Source: Caballeronia sp. INDeC2
GTDB lineage: Bacteria; Pseudomonadota; Gammaproteobacteria; Burkholderiales; Burkholderiaceae
Direction of reading: 5' to 3'
Assembly (NCBI RefSeq): GCF_023631325.1
Contig: NZ_JALQDG010000012.1
Coordinates: 186,001 to 250,000 of the forward strand
DNA length: 64,000 nucleotides
Below are positions 9,309-19,600 of this stretch, piece by piece. Below the pieces are notes generated by a model that was not told where the DNA came from, ran no database searches, and saw only the letters and a list, made by a program, of their open reading frames with translations. Every line of letters starts with the position of its first letter. Positions within the stretch are counted from its first letter, which is position 1. A program made the position numbers and the translations under genes.

Positions 9309-10580
9309 ATGAGCATGGTTGATCTCGACCCTCCCCGCTTCCAGCCGCCCCGGCCCGTCGCCGGCGACGACGGATCGCGTCGCACCGTGCTGTACGGCGA
9401 GTACACCGTTTTCAGCGTGTTCCAGCCGGTGTTTTCCGTGTCGCATCGGCGCGCGATCGGCTATCACGCGTCCTTGCGCGCCCGCGACGACGCACATCGG
9501 CACATTCCGTCGCACGAGGTCTTCACGCAAGCCGCGCGGCGCGGCGATTTGCTCGAACTCGGCCGGCTCGCGGAATCGCTGCATCTGGGCAATTTCAACG
9601 CGTTCGACAGCCACGACGAATGGCTTTTCCTGAGCCTGCACCCCGCTGCGCTGATGGACACGAGCTACGGCGACGCCCTGCTCGCATCGCTGAAGGACAT
9701 CGGCCTGCCGCCGCAGCGCGTCGTGCTCGAAGTCCCCGAGCAGGCGGGCGGCGAGACGACACGCTTCGCGGAAATCGTCGATTCGCTGCGCAAGTCGGGC
9801 TTTCTGATCGCGCTCGACGGCTTCGGCGTGAAGCATTCGAACATCGATCGCGTGTGGCATCTGCGGCCCGATATCGTGACGCTCGACCGCTGCATCCTGC
9901 AGCAGGCGACCGAGCATTCGCATATCGAGCGCGTGCTGCCGCGTCTCGTGTCGCTGCTCCATGAATCCGGCCAGCTCGTTCTGATGGGCGGCCTCGCGAC
10001 CGAGCGCGACGCGCTGATCGCGCTCGAATGCAACGTCGACTTCGTGCAGGGCGCGTATTTCGCGCAGCCGAGCGTCGATGCCGTGCATAGCGAAGTCGCC
10101 GCGGGCGTGATGGACGCGCTGTCGGCGGCGTCGCGCGAGCGCGTCGCTGCGCGCGAGCGGGCTCAGGCCGCGCGTCTCGGGCCGTATGTGAGCGGGCTCG
10201 AACGCGCGTCCGTCGAACTGATGGAAGGCGAATCGCTCGTCACCGCGACGAGCGAACTGCTGCAACTCGCCGACACCGCCCGCTGCTTCCTGCTCGATCA
10301 GGCCGGACGGCAGATCGGCGACAACGTCGTGCCGGTCGTGCGCACGTCGCAACGCGCGAAGCGCTTCAGCCCGCTGCTGCATTCCGAGGGCGCGAGCTGG
10401 GAACGCCGGCCGTATTTCATCGAGGCACTGCGCGCGCCGGGGCGTGTGCATTTGACAGCGCCGTATCTCTCCATCAACGATGCGCACCTTTGCGTGACGG
10501 CGTCGATCGCCGCGCAGACGCCTTATGGACTGCAGGTGCTGTGCGTGGATATCAACTGGGAAGGCGCGAAGCAGCGATAG
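9309..10580 (+). CDS. degenerate EAL-domain protein with C-terminal sensor-like domain
   Basis: A 423-residue soluble protein. Residues about 30-265 have an EAL fold: LEVPE (140-144), IALDGFG (167-173) and DFVQGAYFAQP (244-254). Most residues needed for cyclic-di-GMP hydrolysis are changed. The EAL triad is HAS (53-55), the second Asp of DDFG is Gly171, the Lys of the KID motif is Thr191 and the Glu of EGVE is Gly. It should therefore be inactive as a phosphodiesterase and may act as a binding or scaffold protein. The last 150 residues look like a small PAS/Cache-type domain such as YkuI_C (WERRPYFIEAL, then YLSINDAHLCVTASI). The start at 9309 has no strong ribosome-binding site; 9315 and a TTG at 9294 are alternatives. 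Confidence 0.85.
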   Translation: MSMVDLDPPRFQPPRPVAGDDGSRRTVLYGEYTVFSVFQPVFSVSHRRAIGYHASLRARDDAHRHIPSHEVFTQAARRGDLLELGRLAESLHLGNFNAFDSHDEWLFLSLHPAALMDTSYGDALLASLKDIGLPPQRVVLEVPEQAGGETTRFAEIVDSLRKSGFLIALDGFGVKHSNIDRVWHLRPDIVTLDRCILQQATEHSHIERVLPRLVSLLHESGQLVLMGGLATERDALIALECNVDFVQGAYFAQPSVDAVHSEVAAGVMDALSAASRERVAARERAQAARLGPYVSGLERASVELMEGESLVTATSELLQLADTARCFLLDQAGRQIGDNVVPVVRTSQRAKRFSPLLHSEGASWERRPYFIEALRAPGRVHLTAPYLSINDAHLCVTASIAAQTPYGLQVLCVDINWEGAKQR

Positions 10581-10582
10581 GT

Positions 10583-10735
10583 CTACGCGCCGTTTCCGGC
10601 GTCGGGACGAAGCAGATCGATGCCGGCGAGAACGAGCACGCCGGAGAGCACGATGAGCGCGGCGGAATGGCGGCCGAAATAGAGCAGCGCGGCCGCCGAC
10701 CAGGCCGCGAGGCACAGTCCTGCGAAGCGTTTCAT
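10583..10735 (-). CDS. small membrane protein (50 residues)
   Basis: A possible 50-residue protein starting MKRFAGLCLAAW, with two hydrophobic stretches (about residues 4-18 and 24-42) separated by a short GRHSA turn, and a polar LRPDAGNGA tail. It ends two bases from the EAL gene stop, on the opposite strand. I recognise no family. The regular hydrophobic pattern and Lys-Arg start support a real two-helix protein. It is short and could be a chance frame. Confidence 0.45.
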   Translation of the reverse strand: MKRFAGLCLAAWSAAALLYFGRHSAALIVLSGVLVLAGIDLLRPDAGNGA

Positions 10736-10807
10736 GATGGCGATGCGATTCGGAACATTGCGACAAGCCCACATTTTAGGCTCGCGTTCCGGCGCGCGCA
10801 GCGACCG

Positions 10808-11938
10808 TCAGGCGCCCAGCGTCGCCCTGCCGCGGTGCTTTCGGCGGGTCAGATAACGGCCTAGTCGAATCGACGGTTTTTCGATCGCATAATATCCGGC
10901 GATGCTGACCGGAAGAATCAGCACGGCGGGGATCAGCAACGACAGGCGCTGATACGTCTCGCCGAAAAAATGCAGAACGCCCATCAGCACGATGCAGTGC
11001 AGAAGATAAAGACTGAACGAAATCTTGCCGAGAAAAACGAGTGGCCGTGCGGTCAGAATCGTGGCGAATCGTTCGAGAGAAATCGCCAGGACGAGAATAC
11101 CGGTGACGGCCGGAAGAATGACCCAATCGTCCGCGAAACTGCGCAGCACATCGTTGGATATCAGATGGCGATTCACTGAGCCGACCAGGCCATATAGCGC
11201 GAGTGAAATCAGCAATGCCGCGAAAAGCCAGTGCGCAGAATAAGCAGCGAGCTTCGACGTAATGGCCTTGCGATATCGCGCGATCAAAGCCCCCAGCACG
11301 AACATCGAAATATAGTGGATCGTTGGAATCCATTCGCCCTGAAGGCTCGCGTCCATAAGCGTCCGATGCGCATGGTGGTAGTAACCGAAAGCCGCGAGAG
11401 ACAGGCAGGCACTCAGCGCGACGGAAAACCAGACCGGCATCGCAAACACTGCGACGACGAGCATCGGAAAGAGCAGCGAGATACGCATCTCGTAAACAAG
11501 CGACCAGAGCACCGGATCGAGCGTGCTATTGCTGAATGGAATCAGAAAGTAGATATGGTTCAGCAGGTCATGCCGATTGATGCCCGCGTGCCATGCCTCA
11601 TTGACCCATTCGCCGGTCCAGGACAGATTCGATCGATAAAGCACGCAGTACGCCGCGTATGCAGCCAGCACCGCAAACAAGTAAGGGATATAAATCCGGC
11701 AGACGCGTTTGATGACGAACTCCGCGAAACCTGGCTTGCTTTCACTGGTCACCTGCAAAGTCAGGGCAAAGCCGCTTAGCGCGAAGAACAGAATCACCGC
11801 GGAATGTCCCTCGGCGAATACGCGCCAGGGGACATGCTGGAGCCATCGTGTCGGCGTGATTTGCGAATAGTGACTGAATACGACGGTCAAAGCGGCAATG
11901 CCGCGCAATGAATCGAGTTGATGATAGCGTGTCGTCAT
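10808..11938 (-). CDS. acyltransferase 3 family membrane protein
   Basis: A 376-residue membrane O-acyltransferase of the OafA/YrhL (acyltransferase 3) family. It opens with LDSLRGIAALTVVFSHY (about residues 8-24), the family's first helix with the catalytic-type His, and continues with HSAVILFFALSGFAL and about ten hydrophobic segments to a basic C-terminus. Such enzymes acetylate or succinylate surface sugars such as O-antigen or exopolysaccharide; the substrate is unknown. There is no attached SGNH domain. The gene is alone and visibly richer in A and T than its neighbours, with more AT-ending codons, which suggests later acquisition. Confidence 0.88.
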   Translation of the reverse strand: MTTRYHQLDSLRGIAALTVVFSHYSQITPTRWLQHVPWRVFAEGHSAVILFFALSGFALTLQVTSESKPGFAEFVIKRVCRIYIPYLFAVLAAYAAYCVLYRSNLSWTGEWVNEAWHAGINRHDLLNHIYFLIPFSNSTLDPVLWSLVYEMRISLLFPMLVVAVFAMPVWFSVALSACLSLAAFGYYHHAHRTLMDASLQGEWIPTIHYISMFVLGALIARYRKAITSKLAAYSAHWLFAALLISLALYGLVGSVNRHLISNDVLRSFADDWVILPAVTGILVLAISLERFATILTARPLVFLGKISFSLYLLHCIVLMGVLHFFGETYQRLSLLIPAVLILPVSIAGYYAIEKPSIRLGRYLTRRKHRGRATLGA

Positions 11939-12069
11939 TGTTCAGCTCGCGTCTTTGCTGGCCAGGCCAACGTGAAAATCGGAAGCCAGTTCGGCGACCC
12001 CGATCCCGTTAGACTAGGTGAGACTTCGACGTTCCCCAAAACGCGGGCATAAAACGCGGAGCATCAATG

Positions 12070-12094
12070 AAAAAAGCCCTCTTACGAGGGCTTT
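12070..12094 (-). terminator. rho-independent terminator of sodB
   Basis: A nine-base perfect stem AAAGCCCTC / GAGGGCTTT with loop TTAC. Read on the minus strand it ends in a run of T, so it fits as the end of the sodB transcript about 56 bases after its stop codon. Confidence 0.85.
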
Positions 12095-12150
12095 CTTGTC
12101 TTGCGGCTTTCAGAATCACTATCGAATGCCGCAACCCATTTCATGCGCGA

Positions 12151-12732
12151 TTACGCACCGAAATTCTTCGCAGCAAAATCCCAGTTCACGATATTCCAGT
12201 AAGCCTCGATGAACTTCGGACGCGCATTGCGATAGTCGATGTAATAAGCATGCTCCCACACGTCGATGGTCACGAGCGCTTTCGCGTCCGTCGTGAGCGG
12301 CGTGGCGGCGTTGCTCGTCGACACGATATCCACCGTGCCGTCGGTCTTCTTCACGAGCCACGTCCAGCCCGAGCCGAACGTGCCCGTCGCGACCTTCGCG
12401 AATTCTTCCTTGAACTTGCCGAAGGAACCGTACTTGGCGTTGATCGCGTCAGCCAGCGCGCCGGCCGGGGCGCCGCCGCCGTTCGGCGACAGGCTGTTCC
12501 AGAAGAACGTGTGATTCCACACCTGCGCCGAGTTGTTGAAGATGCCGCCGGACGACTTCTTCACGATTTCTTCCAGCGGCAGATTTTCGAATTCGGTGCC
12601 GGGGATCAGCTTGTTCAGGTTCGTCACATAGGTCTGGTGGTGCTTGCCATAGTGATACTCGAGCGTTTCTTCCGACATGTGCGGAGCGAGCGCGTTCTTG
12701 TCGAACGGCAGCGGCGGGAGCGTATGTTCCAT
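12151..12732 (-). CDS. sodB: superoxide dismutase [Fe] SodB
   Basis: Cytoplasmic iron superoxide dismutase, 193 residues. The metal ligands of the family are visible: His in [12 protein letters not shown], His in NHTFFWN, and Asp and His in [11 protein letters not shown]. The GGG stretch followed by FGSGWTWLV is typical of the Fe type. The ATG at 12732 is preceded by AGGAAG at good spacing. The gene is monocistronic, with its own promoter and terminator. Confidence 0.97.
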   Translation of the reverse strand: MEHTLPPLPFDKNALAPHMSEETLEYHYGKHHQTYVTNLNKLIPGTEFENLPLEEIVKKSSGGIFNNSAQVWNHTFFWNSLSPNGGGAPAGALADAINAKYGSFGKFKEEFAKVATGTFGSGWTWLVKKTDGTVDIVSTSNAATPLTTDAKALVTIDVWEHAYYIDYRNARPKFIEAYWNIVNWDFAAKNFGA

Positions 12733-12793
12733 GATGCGAGCTTCCTTTCTATGTGGATTGTGGGATTGTGAGGATGAGGCAGTCGAGCAATGG

Positions 12794-12822
12794 ATTGTAG
12801 GCGAGTTGGGATAACCCAGCAA
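12794..12822 (-). promoter_or_regulatory. predicted sigma70 promoter of sodB
   Basis: On the minus strand TTGCTG (12822-12817) and TACAAT (12799-12794) are separated by 17 bases. Transcription would start near 12787 and give a leader of about 55 bases before the sodB ATG. Confidence 0.55.
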
Positions 12823-12940
12823 ACCGTGTGCTCTTTATGAGCAAGATTGCTTTCTATATGCCTCGGATGGCGTAAAAAGTGCTCTGCCGAGCAACTTCAG
12901 GCACGTCAAATGTACGCCGATTTCGCGTGTCGCGCCTGCC

Positions 12941-14308
12941 TCAGAAATCGTCCGACAGACGCGGCTGGACATCGGCGAGCAGCACGTCGGCGGACCCTTC
13001 CGCAAGATGAACGGTGAGCGGCCGCCTCGGTTTCAGCGCGCTCGGCGCACGCACCGCGCGCCCGGTTTGCGCGTCGATCAATGCGGCATAGCCGCGTTCC
13101 AGCGTGCGCTGCGGACTCAGCACCTGCAAGCGCGCCGCCAGTTCCGACACGCACGCTTTTTCCCGCTCCGCGCGTCGCTCGTACGCGCCGCCGATCCGCT
13201 GCGCGAGCCGCAGCACATGCTCACGTTCGGTCGACACATCCGGACGCTTGCGCTGCCAGCGGTAATGAACGAGCGCGAAGTGCGCGCGCGCGTCGCGCAC
13301 GGGTCGCGCGCCTGCCGCACCGAGACGGCTCGCCAGTTGCCGCAGATGCATCCGTTGCCGCGCGAGCCGCTCGGCCGGACTCACGAGCCTGCGCGCGAGC
13401 CAGTCGAGTTGCTGCGCGCGCCGCTCCATCGTCCGGCCGAAGCCGCGAGCGAGCGCCGCATGCCGATGATCAAGCTCGCGCAACAGCAACACGCGCTGCG
13501 GGCTGACGAGTTCGGCGGCGGCGGTCGGCGTAGGCGCGCGGACGTCGGCGGCGAAATCGGCGATGGTGAAATCCGTTTCGTGACCGACGCCGCTCACCAC
13601 CGGCAACGCGCTCGCCGCGATCGCGCGCGCGAGCACTTCCTCGTTGAACGCCCACAGATCTTCGATCGATCCGCCGCCGCGGCACACGATCAGCACATCG
13701 ACTTCGCGACGCGCGTTCGCGGCTTCGACCATCGCCGCGAGCTTCGCGCCGACGCCCGCGCCCTGCACCGGCGCCGGGTACACGACGATCGGCACATGCG
13801 GCGCACGGCGCGCGAGCGTCGTGAGCACGTCGCGCAGGGCGGCCGCCTGCAACGACGTCACGATGCCGATGCCACGCGGATGCGAGGGCAACGCGCGCTT
13901 GCGTTCGGCCGCGAAGAGTCCTTCGCTTTCGAGTTGCGCCTTGAGCCGCAGGAACGCCTCGTAAAGCCGCCCCTGCCCCGTGCGCCGCACCGCTTCGACG
14001 TTGAGTTGCAGTTCGCCGCGCGGCTCGTACATCGTGACGAGCGCGCGCACTTCGATCTTGTCGCCCTCGCGCGGCACGAATTCGGCGTATTGCGCGCGGC
14101 CGCGGAACATCACGCAGCGCATCTGCGCGTTCGCGTCCTTGATCGAAAAGTACCAGTGGCCGCTCGCCGCACGCGTGAAGTTCGACACTTCGCCCGACAC
14201 CCAGACGAGCGGAAACGACCGTTCGAGCATCGAGCTGATGGCGCGATTGAGCACGGAAACGGGGATGACGGCATCGCCGCTTTGCGACGGCAGGGAATCG
14301 GGAGTCAT
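12941..14308 (-). CDS. xseA: exodeoxyribonuclease VII large subunit
   Basis: Large subunit of the single-strand-specific exonuclease VII used in mismatch repair and in removal of damaged DNA. The 455-residue protein has an N-terminal OB-fold domain ([15 protein letters not shown] through [11 protein letters not shown], about residues 35-125). The catalytic domain has [29 protein letters not shown] and [15 protein letters not shown], followed by a long arginine-rich helical C-terminus. The ATG at 14308 is the last Met before the conserved SVLNRAI segment. The small subunit xseB is not in this window. Confidence 0.95.
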   Translation of the reverse strand: MTPDSLPSQSGDAVIPVSVLNRAISSMLERSFPLVWVSGEVSNFTRAASGHWYFSIKDANAQMRCVMFRGRAQYAEFVPREGDKIEVRALVTMYEPRGELQLNVEAVRRTGQGRLYEAFLRLKAQLESEGLFAAERKRALPSHPRGIGIVTSLQAAALRDVLTTLARRAPHVPIVVYPAPVQGAGVGAKLAAMVEAANARREVDVLIVCRGGGSIEDLWAFNEEVLARAIAASALPVVSGVGHETDFTIADFAADVRAPTPTAAAELVSPQRVLLLRELDHRHAALARGFGRTMERRAQQLDWLARRLVSPAERLARQRMHLRQLASRLGAAGARPVRDARAHFALVHYRWQRKRPDVSTEREHVLRLAQRIGGAYERRAEREKACVSELAARLQVLSPQRTLERGYAALIDAQTGRAVRAPSALKPRRPLTVHLAEGSADVLLADVQPRLSDDF

Positions 14309-14792
14309 GTCTGAATGGGAAAATACTTGGGCTGCGGACGCTGTGTCCGATGGACAAACGCCGCCGAACGAGGTACGCAAGTGTAACAAGTGTCCACACA
14401 GAAAGACTTACCGCCGTGCGCGGCGCGGCATCGCCGCAGGCCCATGACTTTGTTACAAGGGACTGATTTTAAAGCGATTTATTTTCTTGAACACCGTAAT
14501 CCCCGGAGCAACTCTTTCTTGACGCGGTTTCGTGCTTCTCGCAGCGCAAGTTCTTCACAGAGTTATCCACAGGCGCCAGGTCGATGCGCGACGAATTCTC
14601 ATGACTGGCGCCCATGGCTCGCGCGCGCTAGAGTGCCGGGTTCCAGCGCCGGCTGGCGCGGCGGAGTCTCGCTCATCCCGAGCCGCGAACAGCCGGGCAT
14701 CGTCCAACGCTGACCGTTACCCGAGGAGCTGCCGTTGCACGCCATGTCGTACCCGACCCGCCGCCTGTCAGCGTTTCGCGCGAAGGCGGTCC
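14309..14792. other. 484-base gap between xseA and lpxK with a DnaA-box sequence
   Basis: No credible gene. A moderately AT-rich part (about 14440-14520) contains TTGTTACAAGGG and a TTTTAAAGCGATTTATTTTC tract that could be promoter DNA for lpxK. A perfect DnaA box, TTATCCACA, is at 14563-14571. In many relatives a pair of exbB/exbD-like genes lies between xseA and lpxK; nothing resembling them is here. Confidence 0.5.
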
Positions 14793-15809
14793 ATGTCTGA
14801 TTTCAAGCCGCCGATCGAGAACTTCCTCGCCCGCGAATGGCGCCGCCGCGGGCCCGTCGCGTGGGCGCTGACGCCCTTCGCGTGCGTCTTCGGCGCGGTC
14901 GCTGCCGCGCGGCGCGCCTGCTACGAGCTCGGCTGGTTCAAGCGCGTCGATGTCGGCGTGCCGGTGGTCGTCGTGGGCAACGTGACCGTCGGCGGAACGG
15001 GCAAGACGCCGACCGTCATCGCGCTCGTCGAGGCTTTGCGCGCCGCCGGTTTCCAACCAGGCGTGGTGTCGCGCGGCTACGGCGCAAAGGTCGAGAAGCC
15101 CACGAGCGTCACGCCGACCTCGGCCGCCGCGCAGGTCGGCGACGAGCCGCTCCTGATCGCGCGACGCACGCACGCGCCGGTGTTCGTCTGCCCGGATCGC
15201 GTCGCCGCCGCACGCGCGCTGATCGAAGCGCATCCGAGCGTCGATGTCCTCGTCTCCGACGACGGCCTGCAGCACTATCGCCTCGCCCGCGCGTTCGAGC
15301 TCGTCGTGTTCGACGCCCGCCTCGGCGGCAACGGTTTTCTGCTGCCCGCCGGTCCGCTGCGCGAGCCGATGTCGCGCCGCCGCGACGCGACGCTCATCAA
15401 CAGTCCGTACGAACGCACGCTGCCGCCGTGGCCGGACACCTTCGCGCTCGAACTCGAATCCGGCGACGCATGGCTGCTCGACGATCCGCATCAGCGCCGC
15501 CCGCTCGACCAGTTCGCGGGCGAGAAAGTGGTCGCGGCGGCGGGCATCGGTTCGCCCGAGCGCTTCTTCGCGACGCTGCGTGCGGCAGGCATCGCGCCCG
15601 CGACGCGCGCCTTCCCCGATCACTATTCCTATCGCGAGAATCCGTTCGCGGGCGTTCAAGCCGATGCGATCCTGATCACCGAGAAGGATGCAGTAAAATT
15701 TGGGGCCTGGCGCGACGCACGCATCTGGGTCGTTCCGGTGCAAGCCGTGCTCAGCCCGCGCCTCATCGCTCTTGTTGTGGAGAAACTCCGTGGACGCACG
15801 TCTGCTTGA
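14793..15809 (+). CDS. lpxK: tetraacyldisaccharide 4'-kinase LpxK
   Basis: Inner-membrane-associated kinase that phosphorylates the 4' position of the lipid A disaccharide. The P-loop [13 protein letters not shown] lies at about residues 61-73, after a single N-terminal hydrophobic helix ([17 protein letters not shown]). Downstream come [17 protein letters not shown] and [16 protein letters not shown], all family hallmarks. It is 338 residues, the usual size. Its end overlaps the next gene by 20 bases, so lpxK, the Trm112-like gene and kdsB form one operon for outer-membrane lipid synthesis. Confidence 0.96.
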   Translation: MSDFKPPIENFLAREWRRRGPVAWALTPFACVFGAVAAARRACYELGWFKRVDVGVPVVVVGNVTVGGTGKTPTVIALVEALRAAGFQPGVVSRGYGAKVEKPTSVTPTSAAAQVGDEPLLIARRTHAPVFVCPDRVAAARALIEAHPSVDVLVSDDGLQHYRLARAFELVVFDARLGGNGFLLPAGPLREPMSRRRDATLINSPYERTLPPWPDTFALELESGDAWLLDDPHQRRPLDQFAGEKVVAAAGIGSPERFFATLRAAGIAPATRAFPDHYSYRENPFAGVQADAILITEKDAVKFGAWRDARIWVVPVQAVLSPRLIALVVEKLRGRTSA

Positions 15810-15996
15810 AATCCTCGTTTGCCCGATCTGCAAAGGCCCGCTCAGTTACGATCGCGCGGCGCAGGAACTCGTCTGCAGCGCCGACAAGCTCGCCTATCCG
15901 ATCCGCGACGGCATTCCCGTGATGCTCGTCGACGAAGCGCGCCAGACCGTCGAAGGCACGCCCGTCGAGCCGATCAAGCCGAACGGCGACGCCTGA
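15790..15996 (+). CDS. Trm112-family small zinc-ribbon protein
   Basis: A 68-residue protein of the Trm112/YcaR family. It begins at a GTG inside the end of lpxK ([18 protein letters not shown]). It keeps the CPICKG zinc pair and a later [20 protein letters not shown]. The second pair is reduced to a single Cys (residue about 29), as in many bacterial members. E. coli YcaR is linked with lpxK-kdsB in the same way. Function in bacteria is unclear, although eukaryotic Trm112 activates methyltransferases. Confidence 0.92.
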   Translation: MDARLLEILVCPICKGPLSYDRAAQELVCSADKLAYPIRDGIPVMLVDEARQTVEGTPVEPIKPNGDA

Positions 15997-16004
15997 GCGC
16001 CGAC

Positions 16005-16796
16005 ATGTCCGCTCCGTTCATCGCGGTCATTCCGGCGCGGCTTGCGTCCACCCGCCTGCCGAACAAGCCGCTCGCCGATATCGGCGGCAAGCCGATGGTC
16101 GTGCGCGTCGCCGAACGCGCGCGCGAATCCGGAGCGAGCCACGTGCTCGTCGCGACCGATTCCGACCGCGTGGTCGAAGCGGTGCGCGATCACGGCATCG
16201 AAGTGATGATGACGCGCTCGGATCACCCCACCGGCACGGACCGTCTCGCCGAAGTGGCGACGCGCCTGAACTGGGACGACGACGCGATCGTCGTCAACGT
16301 TCAGGGCGACGAGCCGCTCATCGATCCGCAACTCGTGCGCGATGTCGCCGCGCACCTGGCGGCGCATCCCGAATGCGCGATCGCGACGGCCGCGCATCCG
16401 ATCCACGATCCCGCAGACGTATTCAATCCGAACGTCGTGAAGGTGGTGCTCGATGCGAAGAGCGTCGCGCTCTACTTCTCGCGCGCGCCGATTCCGTGGA
16501 CGCGCGATCTCTGGCAGCCGCACTGGCCGGACGTCGCCGCGCTTGCAAAACTGCCTTCGGTTCCGGAGAACGTTCTGCGCCACATCGGGCTGTATGCGTA
16601 TCGCGCGAAGTTCCTGCGCGACTTCCCGACGCTTGCGCAAGCGCCGATCGAAACCGCCGAAGCGCTCGAACAACTGCGCGCGCTGTGGCACGGAGAGCGC
16701 ATCGCGGTGCGCGTGACGCAGGACGCGCCCCCACCCGGCGTCGATACACAAGCCGATCTCGAGCGCGTTCAAGCGCTCTTCCCGAAAGCCGACTGA
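16005..16796 (+). CDS. kdsB: 3-deoxy-manno-octulosonate cytidylyltransferase KdsB
   Basis: Makes CMP-KDO from CTP and KDO for the inner core of lipopolysaccharide. The 263-residue product has the nucleotidyltransferase start [19 protein letters not shown] (residues 5-23), [11 protein letters not shown] and NVQGDEPLI, and a late [11 protein letters not shown]. It starts eight bases after the Trm112-like gene. A GC-rich hairpin at 16823-16845, an eight-base stem without a T-run, lies after its stop. Confidence 0.96.
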   Translation: MSAPFIAVIPARLASTRLPNKPLADIGGKPMVVRVAERARESGASHVLVATDSDRVVEAVRDHGIEVMMTRSDHPTGTDRLAEVATRLNWDDDAIVVNVQGDEPLIDPQLVRDVAAHLAAHPECAIATAAHPIHDPADVFNPNVVKVVLDAKSVALYFSRAPIPWTRDLWQPHWPDVAALAKLPSVPENVLRHIGLYAYRAKFLRDFPTLAQAPIETAEALEQLRALWHGERIAVRVTQDAPPPGVDTQADLERVQALFPKAD

Positions 16797-16903
16797 GCGC
16801 CGCCGCACAACCCGTGTAAACCCCGCCGACGCCCAATCGGCGGGCTTCGTGGCGTTTTCTATCCGCGTTATTACGGTCGCGATAGTAAGGAGCCGTGGCA
16901 TAA

Positions 16904-17749
<846 letters not shown>

Positions 17750-17773
17750 AGCGTCACGCATCACGCTCGAAGG

Positions 17774-17802
17774 AAACCCGCTCTCGACGAGCGGGTTTTT
17801 TT
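17774..17802 (+). terminator. rho-independent terminator after adk
   Basis: A ten-base perfect stem AAACCCGCTC / GAGCGGGTTT with loop TCGAC, followed by seven T, 24 bases after the adk stop. Confidence 0.92.
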
Positions 17803-17945
17803 ACGCCTGTGAATCCGCATGATCGATGTGCGATTTTGCGATCATCGGCTTCGCTACAATCGACGCGTTTCCCACGAGGACGACATCGGCGCGAGCGGCA
17901 TTCACCCCTGTCCTCGCAGACACGAATCACATAAGGAGAAGAAGC

Positions 17946-18704
17946 ATGGAGATGCAAGGGAATATCTTTCTGATCACCGGCGGCGCGTCGGGGCTCGGCG
18001 CGGCGACGGCGCGGCTCATCGCGGCGCAAGGCGGCAAGGTCGTGCTCGCCGACATGAACGAGGCGGCGGGCGAAGCGCTCGCGAAGGAGCTGTCCGGCAC
18101 CTTCGTCAAATGCGACGTGAGTCAGGAAAGCGATGGGCAGCGCGCTGTCGATACCGCGTCGAGCCTCGGCACGTTGCGCGGCCTCGTGAACTGCGCGGGC
18201 ATCGCGCCGGCGGCGAAGACGGTCGGTCGCGACGGTCCGCACGCGCTCGACCTGTTTTCGAAAGTGGTTGCGGTGAATCTCATCGGCACCTTCAACATGA
18301 TCCGGCTCGCGGCCGCGGTGATGTCGAAGAACGAAGCCAACGATGCGGGCGAGCGCGGCGTGATCGTGAACACGGCATCGGTTGCGGCGTACGACGGGCA
18401 GATCGGCCAGGCGGCCTATGCGGCGTCGAAGAGCGGTGTGGCGGGCATGACGCTGCCGATCGCGCGCGATTTGAGCAGGAGCGGCATCCGCGTAATGACG
18501 ATCGCGCCGGGGCTGTTCGAAACGCCGATGCTGCTCGGCATGCCGAAGGAAGTGCAGGACGCGCTCGGCGCGATGGTGCCGTTCCCGCCGCGCCTCGGCA
18601 AGCCGGACGAATACGCGATTCTCGTCAAGCAGATCTTCGATAACCCGATGCTCAACGGCGAAGTGATCCGTCTCGACGGCGCAATCCGCATGCAGCCGAA
18701 ATGA
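17946..18704 (+). CDS. SDR oxidoreductase, 3-hydroxyacyl-CoA dehydrogenase type 2-like
   Basis: A 252-residue NAD(P)-dependent short-chain dehydrogenase. It has the Rossmann motif [12 protein letters not shown] (about residues 10-21), Asp at VVLADMN (NAD preference), NCAG, and a catalytic Ser/Tyr/Lys set in [23 protein letters not shown]. Sequence and size are close to human HSD17B10-like 3-hydroxyacyl-CoA dehydrogenases, which act in branched-chain and fatty-acid oxidation; the true substrate is not known. The start is set by AAGGAG upstream of ATG 17946. Confidence 0.9.
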   Translation: MEMQGNIFLITGGASGLGAATARLIAAQGGKVVLADMNEAAGEALAKELSGTFVKCDVSQESDGQRAVDTASSLGTLRGLVNCAGIAPAAKTVGRDGPHALDLFSKVVAVNLIGTFNMIRLAAAVMSKNEANDAGERGVIVNTASVAAYDGQIGQAAYAASKSGVAGMTLPIARDLSRSGIRVMTIAPGLFETPMLLGMPKEVQDALGAMVPFPPRLGKPDEYAILVKQIFDNPMLNGEVIRLDGAIRMQPK

Positions 18705-18716
18705 CGCGCCGGATGT

Positions 18717-18748
18717 GAAAACGGCGGGCTTCTTTCGAAGTCCGCCGT
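18717..18748 (-). terminator. terminator after the SirB1-family gene
   Basis: Stem ACGGCGG / CCGCCGT around a TTCTTTCGAA centre. On the minus strand the stem is followed by TTTTC, placing it just after the stop of the gene at 18755. It also separates that gene from the convergent dehydrogenase. Confidence 0.65.
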
Positions 18749-18754
18749 CTGCGT

Positions 18755-19600
18755 TCAGTCGCCGTTGTGCTGCGTGCGTTGCCGCAGCTCATGCAGTTCG
18801 GTTTCGACGACCGTCGCGTCCTCGGCGTCCGGGCGTATCTCGATGTAACGCTGCAAATCTTCCAGCGCCGGCCGGAGATAGTCCAGGCGCGCGTACGCGA
18901 AGCCGCGATCGCGCACTTCCTCGATGCTGTTCGGCAGCGCGATCACGAGCCGCTGCTGAACCGCGAGCAGACGCTGCCAGCGCTCCGTCTGCAAGTAGAT
19001 GCCCTTCAGATTGCGCAGCATGCGCGCGACGATCTCGCGCCGCGTCGCGGGCTGCAACAGCACGCGCAGCGCGCTACCGATCGATTCGCCCACGCGCTGC
19101 ACATACGGCTCCAGCATCTCGACCATCTGCGCTTCGGAAAGCGTTTGACCGGTGGTCGGATCGAGCATCAGATCCTGGCCGGGCGTCGCGACGCGCAGCA
19201 GAAAATGCCCCGGAAACGAGACGCCGCGCGCCGGCACGCCGAGTTGCTCGGCCATTTCCAGATAGATCACAGCGAGCGAAATCGGAATGCCGCGACGCCG
19301 GCGCAGCACCACGTTCAGATGGCTGTTGTCGGGATCGTAGTAATCGTTGAGATTGCTGGAAAAGCCCAGCTCGCGAAAGAAGTAGCGATTGAGCGCATCG
19401 ACTTTCTGCTTCACGTTCGCGTCGTCGGGCGTGCGGCGGCGCACGCGCACGACGAGCTCGTCGATCTCCGCGAGCGCGGCCTGCATGTCGAGATCGGGAT
19501 ACGCGTCCTGCGCGAGCGACAAAGCCGCTTCCGTGAGCGGAAGGCTGTCGTCGTCAGCCATCAGCGAAGAGAAGTAGTCGAGGATACGCGTTGTCGTCAT
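18755..19600 (-). CDS. SirB1-family transglutaminase-like protein with TPRs
   Basis: A 281-residue cytoplasmic protein of the SirB1 family. The N-terminal part is a transglutaminase-like domain (ELGFSSNLNDYYDPDNSHL, then RRGIPISLAVIYLEMA and VSFPGHFLLRV). The C-terminal part is helical with tetratricopeptide-like repeats (RLLAVQQRLVIALPN through ALEDLQRYIEIRPDAEDA). The biochemical function is unknown. Its ATG shares one base with the murJ stop (TGATG), so it is translationally coupled to murJ. A much longer open frame continues upstream, but that part is an out-of-frame reading of murJ. Confidence 0.9.
   Translation of the reverse strand: MTTTRILDYFSSLMADDDSLPLTEAALSLAQDAYPDLDMQAALAEIDELVVRVRRRTPDDANVKQKVDALNRYFFRELGFSSNLNDYYDPDNSHLNVVLRRRRGIPISLAVIYLEMAEQLGVPARGVSFPGHFLLRVATPGQDLMLDPTTGQTLSEAQMVEMLEPYVQRVGESIGSALRVLLQPATRREIVARMLRNLKGIYLQTERWQRLLAVQQRLVIALPNSIEEVRDRGFAYARLDYLRPALEDLQRYIEIRPDAEDATVVETELHELRQRTQHNGD

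Noticed and set aside
14563..14571. DnaA box as a sign of a replication origin
   Set aside because: A single box, no cluster of boxes, no dnaA/dnaN/gidA or parAB nearby, and no long AT-rich unwinding region.
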